Shown here piece after piece: positions 17,732 to 25,600 of a DNA stretch of 32,271 nucleotides. Source of the stretch: Bacteroidales bacterium UBA4284 (GTDB taxonomy: Bacteria > Bacteroidota > Bacteroidia > Bacteroidales > UBA932). How positions within the stretch are numbered: the first letter of the stretch is position 1; each line of letters opens with the position of its first letter. Below the pieces are notes generated by a model. That model was given only the letters and a program-made list of their open reading frames with translations. It was not told the DNA's origin and ran no database searches. The stretch covers positions 1 through 32,271 of the forward strand of contig DGVM01000207.1 of assembly GCA_002395925.1 (NCBI GenBank). Reading direction: 5' to 3'. A program made the position numbers and the translations under genes.

Positions 17732-19183
17732 CTAACTGATGTGATTCTGGAGACCCTTTACTTTTATTGCGCTCACCGGCCTGGAAGGGCACAGGTACTC
17801 GCATTTGCCGCATCCTATGCACTGCTGCTCGGCGACCGTGGGACGAGGGCCGTCGGGGCCGTCCGTCATGGTGATGGCTCCCATGGGGCAGTGGCGGGCG
17901 CAGGCTCCGCATTTGTCGGCTCCGGTTGCGGAGATGCAAAGCGAGGCGTCAACCACCGCGATACCAATGTGTATAAGCGTTTTTTCGTCTTTCTGAATCG
18001 GAAGGATTGCGCCTGCGGGGCAGATGTCGCTGCAGACGGTGCACTCCGGCCGGCAGAAACCGTTCTCGTAGCCCATCTGGGGCTGCAGGAAATGCTCGAG
18101 GTCGGTGGACGGGCGCAGGACGGCGTTCGGACAGTTGGCTACGCACAGCTGGCAGGCCGTGCATTTGTCGTAGAAATTGTCCGTTGAAACGGCTCCCGGA
18201 GGAACGATGCGGGGCTCCCGCGTTACCGGCGACTTGGGTACTATCGGAGCGAGACCTCCGTCAACCTTCATGTTCTGGGCGCTGGCCGCGACGGCACTTC
18301 CCAGCATCAGGGCGCCGGTCGCCAGGAACGCCCTGCGGCCGTTGCCGTCCGCTGCTTCGGAACCGTCGGTATGCTTCGGAGCCGCTTCGGCTTTGGCCCC
18401 GGCCCTGGCAGCTTTGATGCGGCCGAAGGAAATGGCTCCCTGCTTGCAGGAACCTATGCAGTCGAAGCAGTCCACGCAGCGGCTGCGGTCGATGGCAAGC
18501 GTGCCGTCCTGTATGCAGGATGCCTTGCAGATGCGTGTGCATGCACCACATTTGATGCATTTGTCGTGATCGACCCTTACTCCGAAAAACTGGAACTTGC
18601 TGACGCAGCCGAGAACGGTGCCGACAGGGCACACGGTGTTGCAGTATGCGCGCCCCCATACCCAGGCGCAAAGGGCTATGGCAACGAAAGTTACCGCGGC
18701 TGCGATGAGCAGGGTAACCGGGCCCGTACCGACGACAGCGTGTATCATTCGGCCGTAGGCGCTGTAGGGACCGAGAAGGGCCACCACAAGCTGAATGTTG
18801 AAGATGATGCTTGCTATCATAAGGGCTGCAACGGGATATCTGACCCATCTGCGTTCCTTGTTGAACCGGAATCTCTTTCGGAGCGCCTTGGATTTGGGGA
18901 ACAGCCGCGAAAGGGTGCGCCTGCACCAAAGGACAATGTCCTGAAACACTCCGAGAGGGCATATTACGGAACAGTAGATGCGCCCGGCCAGGAGAGTTGC
19001 GAGCAGGATTCCAAGTACTACGGCGACGTTGCCGAGGGTGGCGCCTCCTATCAGGCGCGTGGTTGCAGGCAGCAGTTGAAGTTTGGGCATCCAGCCCCAC
19101 CAGTCGTGGCCGATGCCCGCGAAAAGCAGGGTCAGACCTACGAAAAAGATTGCTGCAAAGGTTATTCGGATTTTACGAAGCAT
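17732..19183 (-). CDS. NapH/NapG-like membrane polyferredoxin fusion (483 aa)
   Basis: Membrane-anchored electron carrier. Residues 1-200 hold about four membrane segments with the NapH-type motifs CSVICPLG (Cys71, Cys75) and CNTVCPVG (Cys181, Cys185). Two 4Fe-4S ferredoxin motifs follow (Cys209-219 and Cys236-246). At residues 283-284 an internal GRRAFLATG followed by a hydrophobic run looks like a Tat signal, and the rest contains four more Cys clusters (CTACQLCVANCP, CTVCSDICP, CGACARHCP, CIGCGKCEYLCP), as in NapG. It therefore reads as a NapH and a NapG protein joined. Likely job: passing electrons from the quinone pool to the Tat-exported reductase next door. The start at 19183 sits only about 8 bp from a -7 box. 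Confidence 0.9.
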   Translation of the reverse strand: MLRKIRITFAAIFFVGLTLLFAGIGHDWWGWMPKLQLLPATTRLIGGATLGNVAVVLGILLATLLAGRIYCSVICPLGVFQDIVLWCRRTLSRLFPKSKALRKRFRFNKERRWVRYPVAALMIASIIFNIQLVVALLGPYSAYGRMIHAVVGTGPVTLLIAAAVTFVAIALCAWVWGRAYCNTVCPVGTVLGCVSKFQFFGVRVDHDKCIKCGACTRICKASCIQDGTLAIDRSRCVDCFDCIGSCKQGAISFGRIKAARAGAKAEAAPKHTDGSEAADGNGRRAFLATGALMLGSAVAASAQNMKVDGGLAPIVPKSPVTREPRIVPPGAVSTDNFYDKCTACQLCVANCPNAVLRPSTDLEHFLQPQMGYENGFCRPECTVCSDICPAGAILPIQKDEKTLIHIGIAVVDASLCISATGADKCGACARHCPMGAITMTDGPDGPRPTVAEQQCIGCGKCEYLCPSRPVSAIKVKGLQNHIS

Positions 19184-19190
19184 AATGGTG

Positions 19191-19198
19191 CAAAGATA
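19191..19198 (-). promoter_or_regulatory. -7 box for the polyferredoxin operon
   Basis: On the minus strand the sequence is TATCTTTG, an exact TAnnTTTG match. Its 3' end is 8 bp from the ATG at 19183, so the mRNA would have almost no leader. No good TTG element was found at the expected distance. Confidence 0.45.
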
Positions 19199-19209
19199 AA
19201 AAAAATTGT

Positions 19210-19217
19210 TATCTTTG
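19210..19217 (+). promoter_or_regulatory. -7 box for greA
   Basis: TATCTTTG on the plus strand, an exact match to TAnnTTTG, 11 bp from the divergent minus-strand box of the same sequence. The triplet at the expected -33 position (19188-19190) is GTG rather than TTG. Transcription would start near 19223 with a leader of about 50 nt. Confidence 0.55.
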
Positions 19218-19228
19218 CCCTGTAGTTA

Positions 19229-19258
19229 GAGTTCTGTCAAAAGGCAGGACTCCTTTTT
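19229..19258 (+). promoter_or_regulatory. Terminator-like hairpin in the greA leader
   Basis: GAGTTCTG (19229-19236) pairs with CAGGACTC (19245-19252), 8 pairs with one G-U and an 8-nt loop, and five T residues follow (19254-19258). It lies between the predicted greA promoter and the ATG at 19272, so it could act as an attenuator or produce a short leader RNA. Confidence 0.45.
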
Positions 19259-19271
19259 AATTCACTTTTTT

Positions 19272-19742
19272 ATGGCAGACTTACACTATATGAGCCAGGA
19301 AGGGCTCGACCAACTCAAGAAAGACCTTGCAGAGGCGCTTGCCCAGCGCCCTGTCATCTCGGCGGCCATAGCTGAGGCCCGCGAAAAGGGCGACCTGAGC
19401 GAAAACGCCGAATACGAATCCGCCCGCGAGGCGCAGGGCCTGCTCGAACTCAAGATTGCAAATCTCCAGAACACTATCGCAAACGCCAAGGTAATCGATT
19501 CATCCCTGCTCAGCGCAGACAAAGTCCAAATGCTCACGACAGTCAAGGTAAAGAACCTCGGCAACGGAGCGGAGATGACTTTCACCATAGTAGGCCAGAA
19601 CGAGGCCGATTTCTCAAAAGGCAAGCTGGCGGCCACCACGCCAATCGCAAAGGCCCTCATCGGCCATGGCAAAGGCGAGACGGTTGAGGCGCAGGTGCCC
19701 TCCGGAGTCATGAAGTTCAAGATTCTCGATATCAGTCTATGA
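19272..19742 (+). CDS. greA: Transcription elongation factor GreA (156 aa)
   Basis: Rescues backtracked RNA polymerase by stimulating cleavage of the nascent RNA. The N-terminal coiled-coil domain (residues about 1-77) has the conserved tip EKGDLSENAEY with the acidic pair needed for Mg2+ delivery into the polymerase channel. The C-terminal FKBP-like domain includes GNGAEMTFTIVG and ends with the typical TPIAKALIGHGKGETVEAQVPSG. Length 156 aa fits the family. The ATG overlaps nothing upstream, while its stop overlaps the start of the HIT gene by 4 bp (ATGA), so those two are translationally coupled. A leader hairpin precedes it. Confidence 0.96.
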   Translation: MADLHYMSQEGLDQLKKDLAEALAQRPVISAAIAEAREKGDLSENAEYESAREAQGLLELKIANLQNTIANAKVIDSSLLSADKVQMLTTVKVKNLGNGAEMTFTIVGQNEADFSKGKLAATTPIAKALIGHGKGETVEAQVPSGVMKFKILDISL

Positions 19743-20140
19743 CAATTTTCACCCGTATAGCAAAAGGGGAGATCCCTTCTTGGAAAGTGGCGGAGAACGA
19801 CAGGTTCTACGCCTTTTTGGACATTAACCCCCTGTCTGCCGGCCATACCTTGGTCATCCCCAAGGATGTAGAAGACGATTATATCTTCCACCTCGATCCG
19901 CAGACATATCAGGATTTATGGGCATTCGCCCGCAAGGTCGCCATCGCCATAAAGGCCGCCGTTCCCTGCCAGCGCGTAGGAGTGGCCGTTCTCGGCATGG
20001 AAGTGCCTCATACCCATATACATCTGGTCCCGCTCCAGACCGAGGGCGATCTGGATTTCCGCAAGGAGCGTCCAGTCATCAGCCCCGAGCGCCAGGCGGC
20101 CATAGCAGCCTCCATTCTTGCCGAGTATGAGAAACTTTAG
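19739..20140 (+). CDS. HIT-family nucleotide hydrolase (133 aa)
   Basis: Histidine-triad protein. It has the N-terminal signature TIFTRIAKGEIPSWKV, the substrate-site stretch YAFLDINPLSAGHTLVIPK, and the triad HTHIHLVP with His91, His93 and His95; His93 or His95 carries the nucleotidyl intermediate in this family. Family members hydrolyse purine nucleoside phosphoramidates or dinucleoside polyphosphates; the exact substrate cannot be told. It overlaps greA by 4 bp and is itself overlapped by the next gene by 14 bp. A greA-HIT pairing is a common arrangement in Bacteroidota. Confidence 0.95.
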   Translation: MTIFTRIAKGEIPSWKVAENDRFYAFLDINPLSAGHTLVIPKDVEDDYIFHLDPQTYQDLWAFARKVAIAIKAAVPCQRVGVAVLGMEVPHTHIHLVPLQTEGDLDFRKERPVISPERQAAIAASILAEYEKL

Positions 20141-21215
20141 CCTTGCCTGTCTCACGGCCTCGCTGCTGCTTGCCTCCTGTACCACAGGAGCACGTATCGA
20201 TGTCACCGTGCCCCAGGCCCCCGGCGCCATGCTGCAGGTAAGGCAGTTGGACCTTAATTCCTACAAGCTGCTGGACTCCGTACGCACCGACGCTGCCGGC
20301 CGGGCTTCTTATTCGGTCAAACTTTTACAGGGACAGCCCGAATTCGTATATCTGTTCTATAAGGATACCAAGATAGCCTCCCTGCTGCTGCAGGAGGGCG
20401 AAAAGGCCGTCGTAAGCGCCGATACCCTCGGCCATTATCAGGTTAGCGGCTCTCCCGAGTCCGAGGCCCTTGCCGGGGTTGAGGCGGCTGCAGCCCGCTT
20501 CGGAGCAGCCATGACTGCCGCTACCGAGCCTGCGGAGATTGCCCGAATCTTCATCGACCATTACCGCGAGAGCGTCAAATACGTCATGACCAACAAGGGC
20601 TCGCTTACCGTCATTCCGGTACTGTTCGAGCAGGTAGATGCCATCAATCCGCTGTTTAACCAATATACCGACGCCATCATCTTCCGTCAGGCGGCCGACA
20701 CCCTTGCGAAGCTTTATCCGGAGTCGCGTTACGTAAAGGCCCTCGAGAAGGAAACCGTACGCCGCGAAAACGCACTCAAGCTCAAGGGATTGGTTGGAAG
20801 CGCCCGGCAGCTTGGCTATCCCGACATAACCCTTCCTGGCATCGACGGACAGAAGGTAAGTCTCTCGGAGGTAGAGACCAAGGCTGTACTTGTGCATTTC
20901 TGGGATTCTTCCGACGCCGCCCAGAAGATGTTCAACCTCGACGTGCTTCTCCCTCTCTGGAACAAGTGGCACGACAGGGGACTGTCCATCTATGCAATCG
21001 ACGTCAACCCCGACAAGACCACTTGGGGCAGCGTAGTGAGTGCACAGCAGCTTCCCTGGACCAACGTAAACGGCGGACGTGCAAACGCCCAGGCCATTGC
21101 GCTCTATAACGTGAACTCTGTCCCCGCAACGTTCCTGCTTGCGGGCGGAACCCTCAGCACGAGCGTGCTCGGCGGCTCCGCCTCCCTGGATAAGGAACTT
21201 GCCAGGATCCTTTAG
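20127..21215 (+). CDS. Thioredoxin-fold lipoprotein lacking the active-site cysteines (362 aa)
   Basis: I chose the ATG at 20127, which gives the lipoprotein signal MRNFSLACLTASLLLASC (Cys18); an alternative TTG at 20118 adds three residues. Residues about 22-120 form a beta-rich domain like the DUF4369 module often found ahead of AhpC/TSA-like domains in Bacteroidota (LQVRQLDLNSYKLLDSV). A helical linker follows, and residues about 225-362 have a thioredoxin/AhpC-TSA fold (LPGIDGQKVSLSEVETKAVLVHFWDSSDAAQKMFN, given here by its ends, and VNSVPATFLL). The usual CxxC after FW is replaced by DSSD, so no thiol redox activity is expected. A binding or structural role at the envelope is more likely. 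Its stop overlaps the convergent tsaB stop. Confidence 0.88.
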   Translation: MRNFSLACLTASLLLASCTTGARIDVTVPQAPGAMLQVRQLDLNSYKLLDSVRTDAAGRASYSVKLLQGQPEFVYLFYKDTKIASLLLQEGEKAVVSADTLGHYQVSGSPESEALAGVEAAAARFGAAMTAATEPAEIARIFIDHYRESVKYVMTNKGSLTVIPVLFEQVDAINPLFNQYTDAIIFRQAADTLAKLYPESRYVKALEKETVRRENALKLKGLVGSARQLGYPDITLPGIDGQKVSLSEVETKAVLVHFWDSSDAAQKMFNLDVLLPLWNKWHDRGLSIYAIDVNPDKTTWGSVVSAQQLPWTNVNGGRANAQAIALYNVNSVPATFLLAGGTLSTSVLGGSASLDKELARIL

Positions 21216-22072
21216 AAAAGCCGTTTGCCCACAGTGGCGACGAAATCCTTGAGATAGAAAGGCTCGAAGTAAGCCGTATCCCTGAAGGCGCCGGCTGCGA
21301 ATTCCCGCAGTGCAGGCGCCTTCATTGCGTCTGCCCTGGGACATTCCTGCCGGAAGAACCTGCCGGGCCCGGAGAGTATGCTCTCGCACTTGGCGACTCC
21401 GTCGCCTATGAACAGGATGGCTTCCTGATTATCGCTTTCTTCGGCAGGAGCTCCGGAGAGCAGTGCTGCTTCGGAGCTCCTGTTCGTAAGGGCCAAAGTC
21501 GCCCCGAAACAGCACTGCTCTCCGGAACTCCTGTTCGTAAGGGCCAAAGTCGCCCCGGAACAGCACTGCTCTCCGGGTATGCTCCTGCCTGTAAGAGTCA
21601 AATCACCGAATATCGAATCGATGCCTTCAACGACGCGGGGCGATATTTCGCTAAGCCTTGTGCCGTCTGCGGAATAGACCGCGGTATATACTTCCATGCG
21701 GCGGGCGTCTATCATGGGGACGATGTGCCTGCAGCCTTGGGGAAGTCCTTCTTCTATAGCCTGGGCGACAAGGACGTCCAACGTGCTGACTGCAAGAAGA
21801 GGAATGCCGGCCCCGAAACAAAGTCCCTTGGCGGAGGAAGAACCTACGCGCAGGCCGGTGTAAGAACCGGGACCCATGCTGAGGCAAACGGCGCTGCAGT
21901 CCCTTACGCGCAGGCCCCTCTCGTCCAGGACTTCCTGTACGAACGGAGCTGTAAGCGATGCGTGCGAGCGGGGAGTGTCGCTTGTGCGGACCGCAGTTAT
22001 CTTGTCATCCTCCAGCAGTGCTACGGAGCAGAGGGAGGTGGATGTTTCCAGGAGTATTATACGGACACCCAT
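21212..22072 (-). CDS. tsaB: tRNA threonylcarbamoyladenosine biosynthesis protein TsaB (286 aa)
   Basis: Partner and activator of TsaD in making t6A37 of tRNAs that read ANN codons. The ASKHA-fold N-terminal half is clear: ILLETSTSLCSVALLED, SHASLTAPFV, and SMGPGSYTGLRVGSSSAKGL. The C-terminal half carries an in-frame insertion at residues about 167-210, made of 17-residue repeats (SGATLALTNRSSGEQCC then FGATLALTNRSSEAALL) that raise the length to 286 aa against about 230 usual. The insert is encoded by a palindromic tandem repeat (21452-21577). The start overlaps the CvpA-like gene by 16 bp; both share a promoter near 22607. The stop overlaps the convergent lipoprotein stop. Confidence 0.9.
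   Translation of the reverse strand: MGVRIILLETSTSLCSVALLEDDKITAVRTSDTPRSHASLTAPFVQEVLDERGLRVRDCSAVCLSMGPGSYTGLRVGSSSAKGLCFGAGIPLLAVSTLDVLVAQAIEEGLPQGCRHIVPMIDARRMEVYTAVYSADGTRLSEISPRVVEGIDSIFGDLTLTGRSIPGEQCCSGATLALTNRSSGEQCCFGATLALTNRSSEAALLSGAPAEESDNQEAILFIGDGVAKCESILSGPGRFFRQECPRADAMKAPALREFAAGAFRDTAYFEPFYLKDFVATVGKRLF
21452..21577. repeat. Palindromic tandem repeat inside tsaB
   Basis: Two 50-bp direct copies with a period of 51 bp (21477-21526 and 21528-21577) differ at only two positions. The 23-bp arm at 21452-21474 is the inverted complement of 21504-21526 with a single mismatch, and of most of 21555-21576, so the insert can fold into long hairpins around a 29-nt loop. The period of 51 keeps the reading frame (17 residues). 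The native segment at 21581-21610 resembles a degenerate third copy. Confidence 0.85.
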
Positions 22073-22560
22073 TGCTGAAAGAAGATTTTTGCCTGCGGGA
22101 GTACGGCCGATGAGAAGTCACGCAGCGCAGGATAGACCTTGCAGGCCTCGAGCTTCTCCGGGGATACAATCTCCCAGCTGGCGTTCAGCCCCTCGAATGC
22201 GGAAATGAGAAGGCCGAGCAGAAGAGCCGTGGTGAAGATGGAAAACACCGCACCGAGCAGGCGTATCAGCCACCCGAGGGTAGCTATCTTGAATAATTTC
22301 GTAATAAGTTTTCCGACCAGAGCCATGACCAGCGCCACGGCAAGGAATATGACCAGAAAGCAGATGATGTATGTCGCCCTTTCTCCGCTACCGAGCTGGA
22401 GCATGGCCACCTGGGTGAGGTCGGGAGCGAACCTTCCGGCCACGAAAGCGCCCATGAATATGGACAGAAGCGATACTATCTGCATTATAAGACCTTTCAC
22501 CAAGCCGATTACCAGACCCGGTATGAAGAGGGCCAACAAGATGATATCCAGAACTTCCAT
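22057..22560 (-). CDS. CvpA-family inner-membrane protein (167 aa)
   Basis: Four predicted membrane segments: residues about 4-28, 31-52, 63-88 and 98-122. The start MEVLDIILLALFIPGLVIGLVKGL and the pattern of Gly, Lys and small residues fit the CvpA family (colicin V production accessory protein), implicated in membrane integrity in other bacteria. The C-terminal tail is soluble and amphipathic. It opens a minus-strand operon and overlaps the tsaB start by 16 bp. The exact role in Bacteroidota is unknown. Confidence 0.85.
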   Translation of the reverse strand: MEVLDIILLALFIPGLVIGLVKGLIMQIVSLLSIFMGAFVAGRFAPDLTQVAMLQLGSGERATYIICFLVIFLAVALVMALVGKLITKLFKIATLGWLIRLLGAVFSIFTTALLLGLLISAFEGLNASWEIVSPEKLEACKVYPALRDFSSAVLPQAKIFFQQWVSV

Positions 22561-22576
22561 TATCGGCGAAAATTGT

Positions 22577-22584
22577 TATATTTG
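22577..22584 (+). promoter_or_regulatory. -7 box for the ileS operon
   Basis: TATATTTG matches TAnnTTTG exactly, 41 bp before the ileS ATG at 22625. The expected -33 triplet (22555-22557) reads TTC, inside the start of the divergent CvpA-like gene. Confidence 0.55.
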
Positions 22585-22606
22585 CAGGTTAATTGTAACG
22601 ACGTTG

Positions 22607-22636
22607 CAAAAGTAACAAATTATTATGACATTCAAA
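22607..22636 (-). promoter_or_regulatory. Promoter of the cvpA-like/tsaB operon
   Basis: On the minus strand TTTG (22636-22633), an 18-nt spacer and TACTTTTG (22614-22607) form a complete Bacteroidota promoter, 47 bp before the ATG at 22560. Its -33 element lies within the ileS coding start, and the two divergent promoters overlap. Confidence 0.65.
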
Positions 22637-25600
22637 GAATATAAAGGCCTTGATTTGGTAGCCGCCGGCAGTGAAATACTGGACAGATGGCGCTCGACAG
22701 ATGCATTCGGCAAATCCCTTTCACTCCGTGAGGGAGCTCCCGAATTCATATTCTTCGAGGGCCCTCCCAGCGCCAACGGCATGCCTGGCATCCACCATGT
22801 CATGGCCCGCAGCATAAAAGATGCAGTCTGCCGCTACAAAACCCAGAGCGGCTTCAAGGTCCGCCGCCGCGCCGGCTGGGACACCCACGGCCTGCCGGTG
22901 GAACTGGGAGTCGAAAAGAAACTCGGCATCACCAAGGAAGACATAGGCTCCAAAATCAGCGTCGCCGACTACAACCGCGCCTGCCGTGAGGAAGTCATGA
23001 AATACACTGCCGAGTGGCGTTCCCTGACGGAGCGCATCGGCTATTGGGTCGATATGGACGATCCGTACATCACCTACGACAACCGCTACATCGAGACCCT
23101 GTGGTACCTGCTCAAGGATATCTATGGCAAGGGACTGCTTTATAAGGGCAAGTCCATCCAGCCCTACAGCCCCGCCGCCGGTACGGGCCTCAGCACCCAT
23201 GAGCTCAACCAGCCCGGATGCTACCGCGACGTAAAGGACACCACCGTCTGCGCGCAGTTCAAGGCTAAGGGCGAGGACGACCTCTACTTCCTGGCCTGGA
23301 CCACGACTCCCTGGACCCTCCCGTCCAATACAGCGCTCTGCGTCGGCCCCGACATCGACTACGTAAAGGTGCGCAGCACCAATCCCTATACCGGCACCCC
23401 TGCTACATACATCCTCGCAAAAGACCTCGTATCCGCCTGGTTCAGCGACAAGATCGCCTATGAAGTCCTTCCCGGCACCATCAAGGGCCGCGAGCTTGTG
23501 GGCATGGAGTATGAGCAGCTCATCCCCTGGTTCAAGCCGGGCGCCGGTGCGTTCCGGGTCATCCCCGGCGATTACGTAACCACCGAGGACGGTACCGGCA
23601 TCGTTCACATCGCGCCTACCTTCGGTGCCGACGACGCCCGTGTCGCCCGTGCCGCAGGAGTCCCTGCCATGCAGGTCATCGACATCAATGGAGACCCTCA
23701 GGCGCAGGTTGACCTCAAGGGCCGTTTCTGCCGGCTGGAGGACCTCGATCCCGGGTATGCCGCCGAGTGCGTCAGCCCCGAATATTCCCAGTGGGCCGGA
23801 CGTTACGTCAAGAACGCATACGACGACTCCCTGCCCGCCGACGCTCCCACGCTCGACGTGGACATCTGTGTAATGCTCAAGGCTGCCGGCAAGGCATTCC
23901 GCATCGAGAAGCACGTCCACTCATATCCGCATTGCTGGCGTACCGACAAGCCTGTCCTTTATTATCCGCTCGACAGCTGGTTCATCCGCGCCAGCGCCGT
24001 ACGCGAGCAGATGATGGCTCTCAACGATTCCATCACCTGGAAACCCGAGTCCACCGGTAGCGGACGCTTCGGCAAGTGGCTCGAAAATATTCAGGACTGG
24101 AACCTCAGCCGCAGCCGTTACTGGGGCACGCCCCTTCCCATCTGGCGCACCGAAGACGGCAAGGAAGAAGTGTGCATCGGCAGCGTGCGCGAACTCTGGG
24201 ACGCGATACAGAAGAGCGTAGAGGCCGGTTTCATGAAGTCCAACCCCCTCGCGGATGCAGGCTTCGACCCCTCCGACATGAGCAAGGAGAATTACGACCG
24301 TATCGACCTTCACCGTCCTTACGTCGATGACATCATCCTCGTATCTCCCAAGGGCCGTCCCATGCAGCGCGAGAAGGACCTCATCGACGTCTGGTTCGAC
24401 TCCGGCGCCATGCCCTATGCCCAGACCGGGCTCCGTGGCATGGGGACTCCCGATTTCGGCGCCACGGCCGACTTTATAGCTGAGGGCGTCGATCAGACCC
24501 GCGGCTGGTTCTACACCCTTCATGCCATCCACACCATGGTCAGCGGCACTCCGGCTTTCCGCCGCGTGGTTTCCAACGGCCTCGTGCTCGACAAGAAGGG
24601 GGAGAAGATGTCCAAGCGGCTTGGCAACGCCGTGGATCCTTTCGCCGCCATCGACAAATACGGTCCCGACGCCCTCCGCTGGTACATGATGACCAATTCC
24701 CAGCCCTGGGACAACCTCAAGTTCGACGAGGCCGGAGTGGAAGAAGTGCGCCGCAAGTTCTTCGGCACCCTCTACAACTCCTATTCAGTGTTCGCCCTGT
24801 ATGCCAATCTAGACGGCTTCGACCCCGAAACCGCCGCAGTCCCTTACGCAGAGCGTCCGCTGTTCGACCGTTGGATCATTTCCAAGCTCAATACCCTCGC
24901 CGCACGCGTACATGATGCGTACGAAGATTACGATATCACGCTTGCCGGCCGTCTGATACAGGATTTCGTGTGCGACGACCTCAGCAACTGGTATATACGT
25001 CTGAACAAGAAGCGCCTCTGGGGCTCCGGCATGCCCGACGACAAGCTTGCGGCCTACCAGACCCTGTACGAGGTTCTCAAGGGCGTGGCGCTGATGGGCG
25101 CACCCATCGCTCCTTTCTACATGGAACGTCTCTGGCTCGACCTCGTACCGGGCAGTGAATCGGTGCACTTCGAGCCAATGCCCCAGAGCGACCCTTCGCT
25201 CATAGACGGCGGCCTGGAAGAGAGCATGTCCTTTGCCCAGAAGGCTTCCAGCATGGTACTGGCACTTCGAAAGAAGGTCGGCATCAACGTCCGTAAGCCC
25301 CTTGCGAAGGTGCTTGTCCCCGTACTCGACGAGGGCGTCCGCGAGCACATCGAAAAGGTGCGCGAGATATTCCTCACAGAGGTGAACGTCAAGAAACTTG
25401 AGTTCCTGCACGATACTACCGGCATCATCACCAAGAAGATCAAGCCCAACTTCAAGACTCTCGGCAAGATTTACGGCGGGCGGATGAAGGAGATAGCAGC
25501 AGCGTTCCCTTCACTCGGACAGGATGTCATATCGGAAATCGAGCGCAGCGAAGAGTATGTGCTCGAGCTTCCTTCCGGCAGCGTCGTACTGCATCCCGGA

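Noticed and set aside
22721..23920. A 399-codon minus-strand open frame opposite ileS
   Set aside because: Shadow of the IleRS frame; no domain and no promoter.
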